A stretch of 64,000 nt of DNA from Corylus avellana. Taxonomy: Eukaryota; Streptophyta; Magnoliopsida; Fagales; Betulaceae. Below, piece after piece: positions 1 through 9,321 of the stretch. Both the position numbers and the translations under genes were made by a program. Each line of letters starts with the position of its first letter. The stretch's first letter is position 1. The DNA is taken from contig NC_081543.1 in assembly GCF_901000735.1 (NCBI RefSeq), positions 12,783,369 to 12,847,368 on the forward strand, given 5' to 3'. The notes under the pieces are model-generated. The model searched no databases and was not told the origin of the DNA. It saw only the letters and a list, made by a program, of their open reading frames with translations.

Positions 1-688
1 CCATGCGGTAGCCTTGGGGTCGTTTTGGGCAATAAAAAAAAACAATTATTTTTAAAGTAATAATATAAAATATATTAAATACTAAAAAAATTAATAATTA
101 AAAAATAAAAATATTAAAAAACTAAAATAAAAAAATAAAAAAATAAAAAAAATAAAAGAAAAATCAAAATCAAAATCAAAGTCAAAGGTTGCTGGAGCCA
201 CCCCTGCCGGTCTTAGGAACCACCCCCATGGCCAAGCCATGGCCTCTTCTCTGGCTTCTTTGCAATTGCAAATACCAGCCAAAACGCCTAAAGCCCTCTC
301 GCAGATTCCATTTTCTGCTTCCACTAGGATTTCTAGTATCAGGGGAACCACAGTTCAGCAAATCTTGATGCGAATCTCTGACTGATTGCAGATGGAGAAA
401 TCATGTAGAAAACTGCTGTTAAAGAGCCCCTGGTAGCTTTTGGACGAATTGGGTCCTTGATTATCTCGATTAAAGCCTCAGCAACTCCTTCAATCTCTGC
501 CAAGGCATCCACATGTCTTTGATTCAAAGGAAAAAGCTCTTTGAGTACTAAAACCACGTTTTGCCTTGCCGAAAGATCCCCGCCGTTCAATAGCCATACC
601 ATGCAGCCTAGAGATGACGCTTAACCTAATTTCGACTGACTGCCCTCTTTACCAAGCGGAACATCCGTGTCAAGACCGACAGGATCTC

Positions 689-734
<46 letters not shown>

Positions 735-958
735 TGATCTTTTGGGGTGGCCGGACCACTACAAAGGCCATTGGGGTGGTCCGATCATCCCATTTTGGCC
801 AAAGGGTGGCTGGAGTCACCCATTTCATTTATTTATTTATTTATTATTTTATATTTTTAATAGTTTTAATTTTTTAATATTTTTATTTTTCTTTAAAAAA
901 ATTATTTTTTTACTATCCAAAACATCCCCAAACTAGGAAGTTTTGGGCTACCGCATGG
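1..958. mobile_element. Terminal-inverted-repeat element carrying a U-box gene fragment
   Basis: The first bases (CCATGCGGTAGC) reappear inverted at 947-958 (GCTACCGCATGG). Both ends continue into a GTTTTGG motif, a long A/T-rich tract and then an inverted GGCTGGAGYCACCC motif near 190-205 and 808-822, so the inverted repeats are long but imperfect. The right end runs on into TGCGGTAG, forming a small hairpin (CTACCGCA-TGG-TGCGGTAG). The left end may therefore extend beyond the window, and no target duplication can be assigned. The interior holds a host gene fragment and a CT/TA microsatellite (about 688-734). It could be a non-autonomous DNA transposon of the gene-capturing kind; the superfamily is not clear. 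Confidence 0.6.
225..602 (-). pseudogene. U-box/ARM-repeat E3 ligase fragment, PUB25/26-like
   Basis: The reverse strand encodes an ARM-repeat stretch of the plant U-box ubiquitin ligases PUB25/PUB26: GGDLSARQNVVLVLKELF, then ALAEIEGVAEALIEIIKDPI, KATRGSLTAVFYMIS and, after a frame change near 345, VPLILEILVEAENGICERALGVL followed by GICNCKEAREEA. In the intact family these blocks are contiguous in one frame and preceded by a U-box; no U-box is present here. The fragment lies between inverted repeats and runs into A/T-rich transposon sequence on its downstream side. It is a captured, frameshifted remnant. Family members ubiquitinate immune and cold-signalling proteins, but this copy cannot encode a ligase. 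Confidence 0.8.
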
Positions 959-1256
959 TGCGGTAGTTTTGGGTTTAAGGCAATCCTGTTTCACACTTTC
1001 ATGGACACTCAAACAAGGTCGTTATTTAAAAGAAACTATCGGTTCTTAATTCTCTCAAATATCTCTCGCTCTCTCACCACTAACTTCAAGGGTAAATGGC
1101 TTGTAGCTCTGCAATGTTACATAACCAAAGAATGGTGCTCAAAGCAGTGGCGGAGCCAGGATTTGGGTTCAGGGGGTTAAGATTAAAAAATAAAGTTAAA
1201 CAAATATTGGTTAAAAATATTTAAAAAGTATCTAAAAAATAAATAAGCAATTAAAT
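959..1256. other. Intergenic, one transposon-end-like motif
   Basis: No gene is visible. At 1147 the motif CAGTGGCGGAGCCAGGAT resembles the ends of plant hAT-type repeats. A similar motif occurs at 43258 (CAGTGCCGGAGCCACATAG). No matching second end is found nearby. Confidence 0.4.
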
Positions 1257-1265
1257 AAAATTTAA

Positions 1266-1416
1266 GGGAAAAATGCAGTTTACCCCCCTGAAGTTAAACG
1301 GAGGGTTTAAATTGCCAATTTTTGAAACTTCAGGGGGGTAGATTGCCAATTTTTGAACTTTTGGGTTAAAATTGAAAAACCCCTAAAACTTCAGGGGGAT
1401 AAACTGCATTTTCCCC
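1266..1416. mobile_element. MITE with 9-bp target duplication (Mutator type)
   Basis: A 151-bp element starts GGGAAAAATGCAGTTTACC and ends with the inverted copy GGATAAACTGCATTTTCCCC. It is flanked by the exact 9-bp direct repeat AAAATTTAA (1257-1265 and 1417-1425). A 9-bp duplication is the hallmark of Mutator-like elements. There is no coding capacity. Confidence 0.85.
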
Positions 1417-1425
1417 AAAATTTAA

Positions 1426-1904
1426 TTACTGTTTAAAACATATAAATGTAAGTTACAGTTTATTTTCTCAAATCTAGCGTTTATTTATTCAGATGTCCTC
1501 GATGAGTCTTCATATTATAAAATGTTGTATTCCGACCAATCAACATATTATTTGAGCCTTATTGGATTAAAACGACGTCATGTCTTTTCAAATTGTGTTT
1601 TTAGAAATCATGATTAACTGGTTGACAATGTCCTTTTTTATAAATAACTCTTTGGATTTGGTCTCTATTAGCATGGGAGTCATAATTTTTTTTAAGCAAT
1701 ATTGATCTATTGACAAATTTGTTAAATCTATCTCGAACAAGCTCGTTTTACAATTTGATTGAAGCTTAATACAATTATCGTTATTCTCCATAATCTCATA
1801 TAATTACTTATATCGTTGTGGACGAGTCGAGCCTATAATGAAACCTGTCAGCCAATGTCTCACAAAAATGACACTTTTATAGACTGTAGACATGAACGTT
1901 TGTC
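1426..1904. other. Intergenic, no feature recognised
   Basis: AT-rich single-copy-looking sequence without a supported gene. A 67-codon reverse reading frame (1588-1791) resembles nothing I know and is probably chance. Confidence 0.4.
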
Positions 1905-2505
1905 TTAGGCTTCATGGTGGCGCTCAGGAAGACAGCCGCAAATCTAGGGAGATGAATCCTCCAAATTTCAAATTCAAATGTAACAGAGGGGAGTGTGTTG
2001 GACTGTTGGAGGGGTAAAATTGTTAAAAAAAATAAAATAACATTTTTGTGCCTCTTTTTTATAACTAATTGAATTTTTTTTTTAATTTAAAATGGACATG
2101 ATCCGTTTCCCAAATTTAGTGCATGAATTACTCTGAAAGAACATAAGGACATTGTCAGTTGCTTCTCTGCAGTTGGAGATTAATTATTGGCATGATATAC
2201 GATGCTTGAGCAATGATCAGGAAATGAACTAAGTATTTAATTTTAAGAATGTTAGATAGGATAAAAGAGAGTTTTTTGGGATAGAATTTTCCTCCCAACT
2301 CAGATGAAAAACTTCCTCCAACTGAACTTACAAAAAGAATATATATCTCTTGAACATTTGAAAAATATATATTTTTTTAATAATGCTAAAATAAATTTTA
2401 TTATAAAATTATGTGCACCACATGCGAGAAAAAATGTCTATTTTCAAAATTAAAATTAATATTATTTTTAGAGGTGGGGGCCATGGCACCACCCAACTCC
2501 CCCTT

Positions 2506-2553
<48 letters not shown>

Positions 2554-2819
2554 ATAATTGCCAACTTTTTGCTTTTTTTTTCTGATTTTTTTTTTTCCAA
2601 ATTTTTATCAGAGATATTTTTGTCATATTTTGCACAAAATGAGACAGTATTTGCGACTCAATAGTAGTTTGTGAGGACATTGTGAAAATTAAAAGTTTAG
2701 AATGGCATTATAAATTGCCTAATATTTGATAGCCCCATAGAAATAATATATTCTTTCCAAAATTTTATTTATGAGTTTGTACTAATTAATTTAGAGAATG
2801 TTAGATGCTTTTCTAGTAT
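1905..2819. repeat. Segmental duplication U1, left part
   Basis: This stretch matches 15985-16245 and then 19664-20100 and 21345-21590 (copy U2). It includes the sequence GGGAGTGTGTTGG followed by TAAAATTGTTAAAAAAA, the GATGCTTGAGCAATGATCAG site and the ATTTGC(A/G)ACTCAATAGTAG block. It continues at 14886 after the Mutator-like insertion. At 2208-2212 it holds a single GAGCA, the unoccupied form of the copia target site duplicated at 16241 and 19659. A TA/GA microsatellite lies at 2504-2553. Confidence 0.8.
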
Positions 2820-2828
2820 TTATTTAAT

Positions 2829-3075
2829 GGGAAAAATATGAAATGGCCCCCCAAACTACCAGTCATTTGTAATTTAGCCTCATAATGTTTAAAATGTAAT
2901 AAAATAGCCCCTCAAACTACCAATTAGTTGCAATTTGGCTACTACGTTAGTTAACACCGTCAAAATGGATGAAAAATGCAAAACGACGTCGTTTTGTTGA
3001 AGTTAAGTTACTAAAATACCCTTTTTAAAAAAATAAAATTAGAAACAAATCCAACTAAACGTTGTCGTTTTGCTT
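2829..3075 (+). repeat. Left terminal inverted repeat of the MULE
   Basis: Reverse-complement match to 14632-14876 over its whole length, roughly 90% identical by eye, with small indels. Confidence 0.85.
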
Positions 3076-3079
3076 TAAA

Positions 3080-4373
3080 AAAATTCTATTGCACGACAAC
3101 ATATCATCCTTCCGTCCATCCTGTTTCTCACTTCGTTTTCTTCGTCTCCTTCATTCCAGTTCGTCACTTTCAGCTCAAAACCTTCTCCTCTCCGGCTCAC
3201 AGCTCGTCAACGATGGTTTTAAAAATTAGGGGTTTCGAAATAAGTTTCTTAGGGTTTGTTTGTGAATCGCGACCGTTCAGTCTCTCGATTCCAGGTATGT
3301 CTCTAGCCGTCTCTTCTATCTCTCATCTCTCGCTCTCTCTCTGTATTTCTATCTCTCATCTCTCTGTTTCTGTTTTCGTTTTTCCCTCTTTGTATTTCTA
3401 TCTCTCATCTCTCGGTTTGTTTTGGAAGAAGATAGGGTTTCATTTGATGTGTTTTGTGATTTGGTACTTATTTCTTTATAGTCTTATATTGACATATATT
3501 GTGATTTAGATTCGTTATTTCGGTCTCTGTTTCATATTTATTTTGGGTGATTGTGGTTGATGAAGCTAAAATCAATTTGGGTATTTGTTTTGGTGATTGA
3601 AGGGTTGATTAGGTGTTCTTGTTCAGTTGTAGTTGATTAATTGATTGCAAATTTTGGGCTTTGATTTTGGAGGTTTTGTGGTTGAATTGAAATGTTCTGG
3701 GCTGTCAAACCAATTGGGTTTCGAGAGGAGTTTTGATTTGGTGATTTTTGGGGGATGTCCGAAAACCTCAAATCTTCAGCCATAATGCTATGGGAGAGAT
3801 TGGAGAGGATATTGATATGGGAATAGAACTCCAATCAAGAAGATAAATGATTTCAGTATCTGATGGTACACTCCAATCAGTTGATCAAATACTTACCAAA
3901 AAAAAAAAAGTAGATTAAAAAGATAAGTCAAAGAAGAAGGATTAAAAGTCCAATTAGTTGACAAAAAATTCAAAGAAGTAGAAAAATGGTTTCAGCATCT
4001 GATGGAACATTCCAATCAGTTGATCAAATTCTTACCAAAAAACAAAAGGGTTTATCAAAAAGATAAGTCATTATTATTATTATTATTTTGGGTACTCAGT
4101 TGTGTGCTAAGAGTCCCATTGCATAAAAGAATAGTCATTTGTCAAATCCAAAACTTCTCAGAACCCTAACAAGATGAAAAAGAAGGAAGAAGTTATTATT
4201 TTTTCCTGTATTTATTTATTTATTCTTCATGTGTAATGTAGGAACAATTTTGCAATGCTTACATTAAATTTGAAGTTTATTCCACCTCACTTGTCTGGTT
4301 TTCTTGTCGAGAATGATAGAAGATAGAAGTGAAATTGCATTCCTGAGCATAGTCATTTTGTTCTGTTTTCACA
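3080..4373. other. MULE interior: UTR- or intron-like sequence, no recognisable coding exon
   Basis: A pyrimidine-rich tract (3110-3430: repeated CTCTCT/ATCTCTCATC) is followed by T-rich, intron-like sequence. It looks like the 5' UTR and first intron of a plant gene, perhaps captured. The ATG-started frame at 3213-3509 matches no family I know. An imperfect direct repeat (TCAGTATCTGATGGTACACTCCAATCAG-like) occurs near 3853 and 3992. Confidence 0.4.
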
Positions 4374-5423
4374 TTTCTTAAAGAGTTTTTTGTACTCTCT
4401 CTTTTAAATGAGATTGAGAACATTCAATTAGTGTATTTTAGAGGGGATTTTTTTTTTTTAGTAGGTTTGTTGTCAATTTTGACCGTATAAAGTTTGATTT
4501 TGTGAATTTAGTTCATAGACTATTAGATTGCATTTATTGTGATCCCTCCCTCCTCTTCAATGTCAATATTCAACACTAAAAGCAAATATTTTCATTTTTT
4601 TTTCCAGTTTATATTTTTAACCAAAAAAAGGGAGAATGATAAAGCATAGAAGTGAAATTGGATTTCTCAGGACCATATCATGTTTCACATGTGCTTTTCT
4701 TATTTTATCCAACAGTACATCAAAATTAAGAAAAATATTCAATGGCGGCTGCGAGGGAGTGGCAATGGGGGCTTTATGCTTAAATTCTTAATAGGTCAAC
4801 ATTTATTCAGTTTCTGTCACCCACTGTATCTTATGAAGTTTTTTCATTGGTGTGTGATTGTCCTTAACCGAGTTCATCCTTATCCCTGTTTACTTGAAAC
4901 TTTAACTTTAAGTTCTTGTGGTGCATGGAAGGATAGTATATGAGGAGCAAAATGTAAATTTGTTGTTTACATCTTAGAATAGGGGAACTTTTATTTTTTC
5001 CATAAAGATTATAGATAGGTACTGTCCTAGTTTTTGAGTTTAGAAGCTAGATGTTTTATTCAGGTTCTTTAAATATATAGAACGAACAATTGGTGACTAA
5101 TTCTCATTTATGAAATATGCAGAACGAAGGTGATCATGGTTGTGTGATTATTTTATTTGGGTTGACGAAGAAGGTATGCTCCCTGTGTCATAGTTCAATG
5201 CCCAAATAGCTGACACTACAAAAAAAAACCATATTTACTAACGCTTGATATAGGGGCATTTTAATTAAACGCCTTCATATGGGGGTGTCCCAAAAAAAAA
5301 TTAGAGACGCTTGCCCAATAAAACGCTTCCAATAATAATAGGCGTTCCAGCAAAGCATGCCCCAATTTAATATATTAGGGGCGCTTGCGAGACAAGCGCC
5401 CCAATTTAATATATTATGGGCGC
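4374..5423 (+). repeat. First copy of a 1-kb direct duplication around a 20-N gap
   Basis: 4374-5423 is repeated almost identically at 5444-6480, with the gap exactly between. Only scattered substitutions are seen (for example TAGTTTTTGAG against TAGATTTTGAG). It may be a true tandem copy or an assembly redundancy. It carries the left end of a CACTA-like element (CACTACAAAAAAAAACC, about 5214). Confidence 0.85.
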
Positions 5424-5443
5424 NNNNNNNNNNNNNNNNNNNN

Positions 5444-6480
5444 ATTTCTTAAAGAGTTTTTTGTACTCTCTCTTTTAAATGAGATTGAGAACATTCAATT
5501 AGTGTATTTTAGAGGGGATTTTTTTTTTTTAGTAGGTTTGTTGTCAATTTTGACCGTATAAAGTTTGATTTTGTGAATTTAGTTCATAGACTATTAGATT
5601 GCATTTATTGTGATCCCTCCCTCCTCTTCAATGTCAATATTCAACACTAAAAGCAAATATTTTCATTTTTTTTTCCAGTTTATATTTTTAACCAAAAAAA
5701 GGGAGAATGATAAAGCATAGAAGTGAAATTGGATTTCTCAGGACCATATCATGTTTCACATGTGCTTTTCTTATTTTATCCAACAGTACATCAAAATTAA
5801 GAAAAATATTCAATGGCGGCTGCGAGGGAGTGGCAATGGGGGCTTTATGCTTAAATTCTTAATAGGTCAACATTTATTCAGTTTCTGTCACCCACTGTAT
5901 CTTATGAAGTTTTTTCATTGGTGTGTGATTGTCCTTAACCGAGTTCATCCTTATCCCTGTTTACTTGAAACTTTAACTTTAAGTTCTTGTGGTGCATGGA
6001 AGGATAGTATATGAGGAGCAAAATGTAAATTTGTTGTTTACATCTTAGAATAGGGGAACTTTTATTTTTTCCATAAAGATTATAGATAGGTACTGTCCTA
6101 GATTTTGAGTTTAGAAGTTGGATGTTTTATTCAGGTTCTTTAAACATATAGAACGAACAATTGGTGACTAATTCTCATTTATGAAATATGCAGAACGAAG
6201 GTGATCATGGTTGTGTGATTATTTTATCTGGGTTGACGTAGAAGCTATGCTCCCTGTGTCACAGTTCAATGCTCTAATAGTTGACACTACAAAAAAAACC
6301 ATATTTACTAACACTTATATAGGGGCGTTTTAATTAAACGCCTTCATATGGTGGCGTTTTACATTGCGAACGACCCTAAAACAAAGTAGAGACGCTTGCC
6401 CAATAAAACGCCTCCAATAATAATGGGCGTTCCAGCGAGACAAGCACCCCAATTTAATATATTAGGGGCGCTTGTTTATG
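5444..6480 (+). repeat. Second copy of the 1-kb direct duplication
   Basis: Near-identical to 4374-5423. The small reading frames at 4680-4943 and 5751-6014 are the same chance frame seen in both copies and resemble no known protein. Confidence 0.85.
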
Positions 6481-6710
6481 GGCGCTTCTAGCCAAGCACC
6501 CCCAAATTATAGGTGCACTTTCAGCCAAGCTCCCCAAATTATAGGGGCGCTTGCATCCAAGCTCCCCAAATTACAGGGGCACTTTCAGCCAAGCGCCCCA
6601 AATTAGGGGCGCTTTGCATCCAAGCTCCCCAAATTATAAGGGCGCTTGCAGCCAAGCACCCCAAATTAGGGGCGCTTTTCAGCCAACGCCCCAAAAAAAA
6701 TAAAGTAATT
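6286..6710 (+). mobile_element. CACTA-like left end with subterminal repeat array
   Basis: Starts with CACTACAAAAAAAACC, the CACTA-superfamily type of terminus. It is followed (about 6320-6700) by an array of roughly 30-bp units in which GGGGCGCTTGCA and GCCAAGCGCCCC-like blocks alternate with CCAAATTA. Dense subterminal repeats are typical of CACTA elements, where transposase binds. No matching right end (GGTTTTTTTTGTAGTG) was found before 14876, so the extent is unknown and the captured exon at 7685 may belong to it. Confidence 0.6.
6440..6700. repeat. Imperfect about 30-bp tandem repeat array
   Basis: Seven or eight units of GGGGCGCTT-NNN-CCAAGC-NCCCCAAATTA spacing. Units alternate in small changes (GCATCC against GCAGCC), which argues for age rather than slippage last week. 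Confidence 0.75.
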
Positions 6711-7684
6711 GACTATTATTTACCCAATCCGCATAAGCCATTCTCCATCGTCTCCACTGCGCGTGAGATGGGTTTCCCAGTCCTTTGAGGAGTGCCCTCT
6801 CCATCTCCTCCCTTGCCTTGATACCAGGTGCCATATTTTTTCTTATTAAATTGTCGGGTACTCTCTCTCGCTCGCTAACTTTCCGATCTGGCATTTTGGT
6901 ATTGCTGATTTTTTTTTTTTTTTGTTAATTTGTCTGATTTTAATTTTTGCTTGCAGATCTGCAAATTAATTTTCACTCAGCTCTCTCTCTCTCTCACTCA
7001 GTTCTCTCTCCCTTAGTACTCCGACATGCAGCTCTCGATCTCTCTCTCACACCTCCGGTGGCTTCGCTCCTCCGATCCGGCGAATATAAACAATATTCCC
7101 CCACGGGCGGTGGACAAGAAGACTTGTAAAATTTGTTCAACAAATTATAAGAAGAACGTCTTGTATTTTTAGGTTTGGTTTTAGAGTGAGAGAACCCAAG
7201 AGAGCTCTAGAAGAAGAAGAAGAGGGGTTTTGGCCAAGTGTTGTAGTGAGGTATATCTCTAACATTTTCTTATGATTTTCGTTATATCCATTGGATTGAA
7301 GCTCGAAATTGTGATGATTTGTGGGATTTTTGATTCGCTCTAGAATTAGGGTTTCTGTTTGGGAATTTGGCCTTTTGTTATTTTGTTGTGTTGGTGGCCG
7401 ATTGGGACTTTGGGGTGATTGTTGTCATATTGTTGTTAAGGTGTGTTAGTGTCTTTACTTGTGATTTTCAGAACATGATTGGTTAAGCGTTCTAAGCCAA
7501 GGCCCATTTCTTCATATTTTGTTGCCTTAATAACACAATACATGTAGCAGCGAACAAGAAAAAGGAAATGCAATGCCGTTTTGTGTTTGGCTCAACTTAT
7601 GGAATATGAAAAGAGTACCAAACTTCTGAACAAACGATTTATGCCTATACTAATTTAGTTTCTTGTTCTTTTTCTTGACTTAGG
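6711..7684. other. UTR- and intron-like sequence upstream of the captured exon
   Basis: CTCTCT-rich sequence (6840-7060) is followed by T-rich intron-like sequence ending TTGACTTAG before the captured exon. No coding exon is recognised. Confidence 0.35.
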
Positions 7685-7836
7685 GGGTGAAGAGGTGGTT
7701 GAATGAAGGAGGAATTGGATTTATGATGGCTCCAAGATATCACCCAGAAATGAAGACTGTCAGCCCCGTGAGGAAAAAGCTGAAAGTGAAAATGTGTTCA
7801 ACATCTACCTACCCAATGTTGAATCCAGCAAGAGTA
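7685..7836 (+). pseudogene. Captured exon of anthranilate phosphoribosyltransferase (tryptophan synthesis)
   Basis: The forward strand encodes GVKRWLNEGGIGFMMAPRYH followed by PEMKTVSPVRKKLKVK and, after a short scrambled stretch, PMLNPARV. Plant anthranilate phosphoribosyltransferase (Arabidopsis PAT1/TRP1) has the same ordered blocks: GGIGFMM, YHPAMK, PVRKKLK, then VFNILGPMLNPARV. Between KVK and PMLN the VFNI part sits in another frame, so a one-base loss is compensated a few codons later. The exon is preceded by a plausible acceptor (TTGACTTAG) and followed by non-coding sequence. Only about 50 codons of a protein of several hundred are present, so it is not functional. It lies inside the MULE and probably downstream of a CACTA-like end, and is best explained as transposon gene capture. 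Confidence 0.85.
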
Positions 7837-9300
7837 CTCTGTTATTTGTTCCTGCAAGTTCCATTAGCAATAAAACTCTTGGTGGCTGCATGGGTGATTG
7901 TATGCATGATTAATAATCCAAGCTTTATGGCTTTGGCTGTATACTATTTCCTTAGATTCTTGGGTCTATGAAAATTGCTTTGATCCTTTTGGTTTGATGA
8001 TTGCAGAAATCAAAAAAAGATGCAGCAATTAAAAGGCATATGAGGTTTGGTTTTATAGTGAGAGTGGCTTGTATTTTGAGGTTTGGTTTTAGTGTGGGAG
8101 TTTTGAATGTAATTATAAGACTTGTATTTTGTGAGGAATTGTAATTTATTGGGAGCAATTGAGATTGTATTTGAATAAATTTTTGATTCAAAATTTATAT
8201 TATGGGATTGTATGGTATTGAATTTGGACTTGTTATCTATTTTTCAAAAAAAAAAAAAAAAAAAAAAAAAACTCACAATTAAAAGGCATATGAGAAAAAA
8301 AATAAATATATGTTATGGGATTGCAGTGAAAACTACCGCATATATGCTGTTAGGATTTTGGACAGCTCAAATTTAATGTATGCCTTTTTTAACTAAAAAA
8401 CTCACGCTGTTTGACCAAACAACAAACATCTATTTTCTTCCGTGATATTTTCTTCCATCAAACAAAGTAAACCTCTATTTGCTACTGGAAACGTCTCATT
8501 TGATTTGCAATGGGAATTGTTGGCATTCTGTGGTTTCCAATCAGAGATAGAGCAAAACATGTCTTATTCTTCTAGTCTCTCCCTCCCTTATATTTGTGAG
8601 ATTTTTATTATGCGACGATATATATATAAAGACTGTTCTTTACTGCCTTTTAGCACATCCAAAATAACCAATTGTTGCTTTCACAATGTAAATGTGTCTA
8701 CCATTAACCATATATATTACACATCGAACATGACAAATTGTTGCTCTCACAATCCCTCTCTTTGGATCTAATATTTTTGTCAATCCAGCTTCTTCCTTTT
8801 TTTTCTTGTTAGCCTCCATTACTACAATTGCCTTATCCACGTTGATACAAAAGTTTTACCTCTTCTAGCAGCCGTTGATGTACATGCAGTAGTTAGCCCC
8901 AATTGTAGTTGAGGAGGCTGAGAAGATCCAATTGGTTAAGCAGACCCTTCTGGTTGCGATGTCCCATGTTCCTGCGTCAACAAGTGTGTGCTCACATTAA
9001 CCAACCATCAAATTTAAAAGAAAATAAAATAAAATAAACACTTAGTGTATGAAGTACTTACAGTAGCACTAGCATTGCTCACACTAATATTGCTCTGAGA
9101 CTGTGTGGACTGTGTTTGAGGAGGTCCATACAACCGTACTGTGTTGACAGTACCCTGAAACTATATAAAATTAAAATATTAACTTTCATTCCAAAGTAAA
9201 ATGCACATTAAATTAAATGGACCACAATGAAATAATATTATCAATAGCTTGCTCACACTAGCATCGCTCTGAGATTGTGGTGTTTGATATTAAGGAGGCC
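7837..9300. other. MULE interior without recognised genes
   Basis: AT-rich sequence with poly-A (8248-8271), an A/T-rich direct repeat (TTAAAAGGCATATGAG at 8030 and 8280) and no supported reading frame. From about 8830 on, the reverse strand may include the 3' end of the transposase transcript. Confidence 0.35.
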
Positions 9301-9321
9301 CATACAATCTGACTGTGTGGA

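Noticed and set aside
3213..3509. 98-codon forward frame starting in a plausible context
   Set aside because: No known domain; composition follows the CTCTCT repeats and a T-rich intron-like stretch.
4680..4943. 87-codon frame found twice (also 5751-6014)
   Set aside because: Both copies are within the near-identical DNA duplication, so identity is not evidence of selection.
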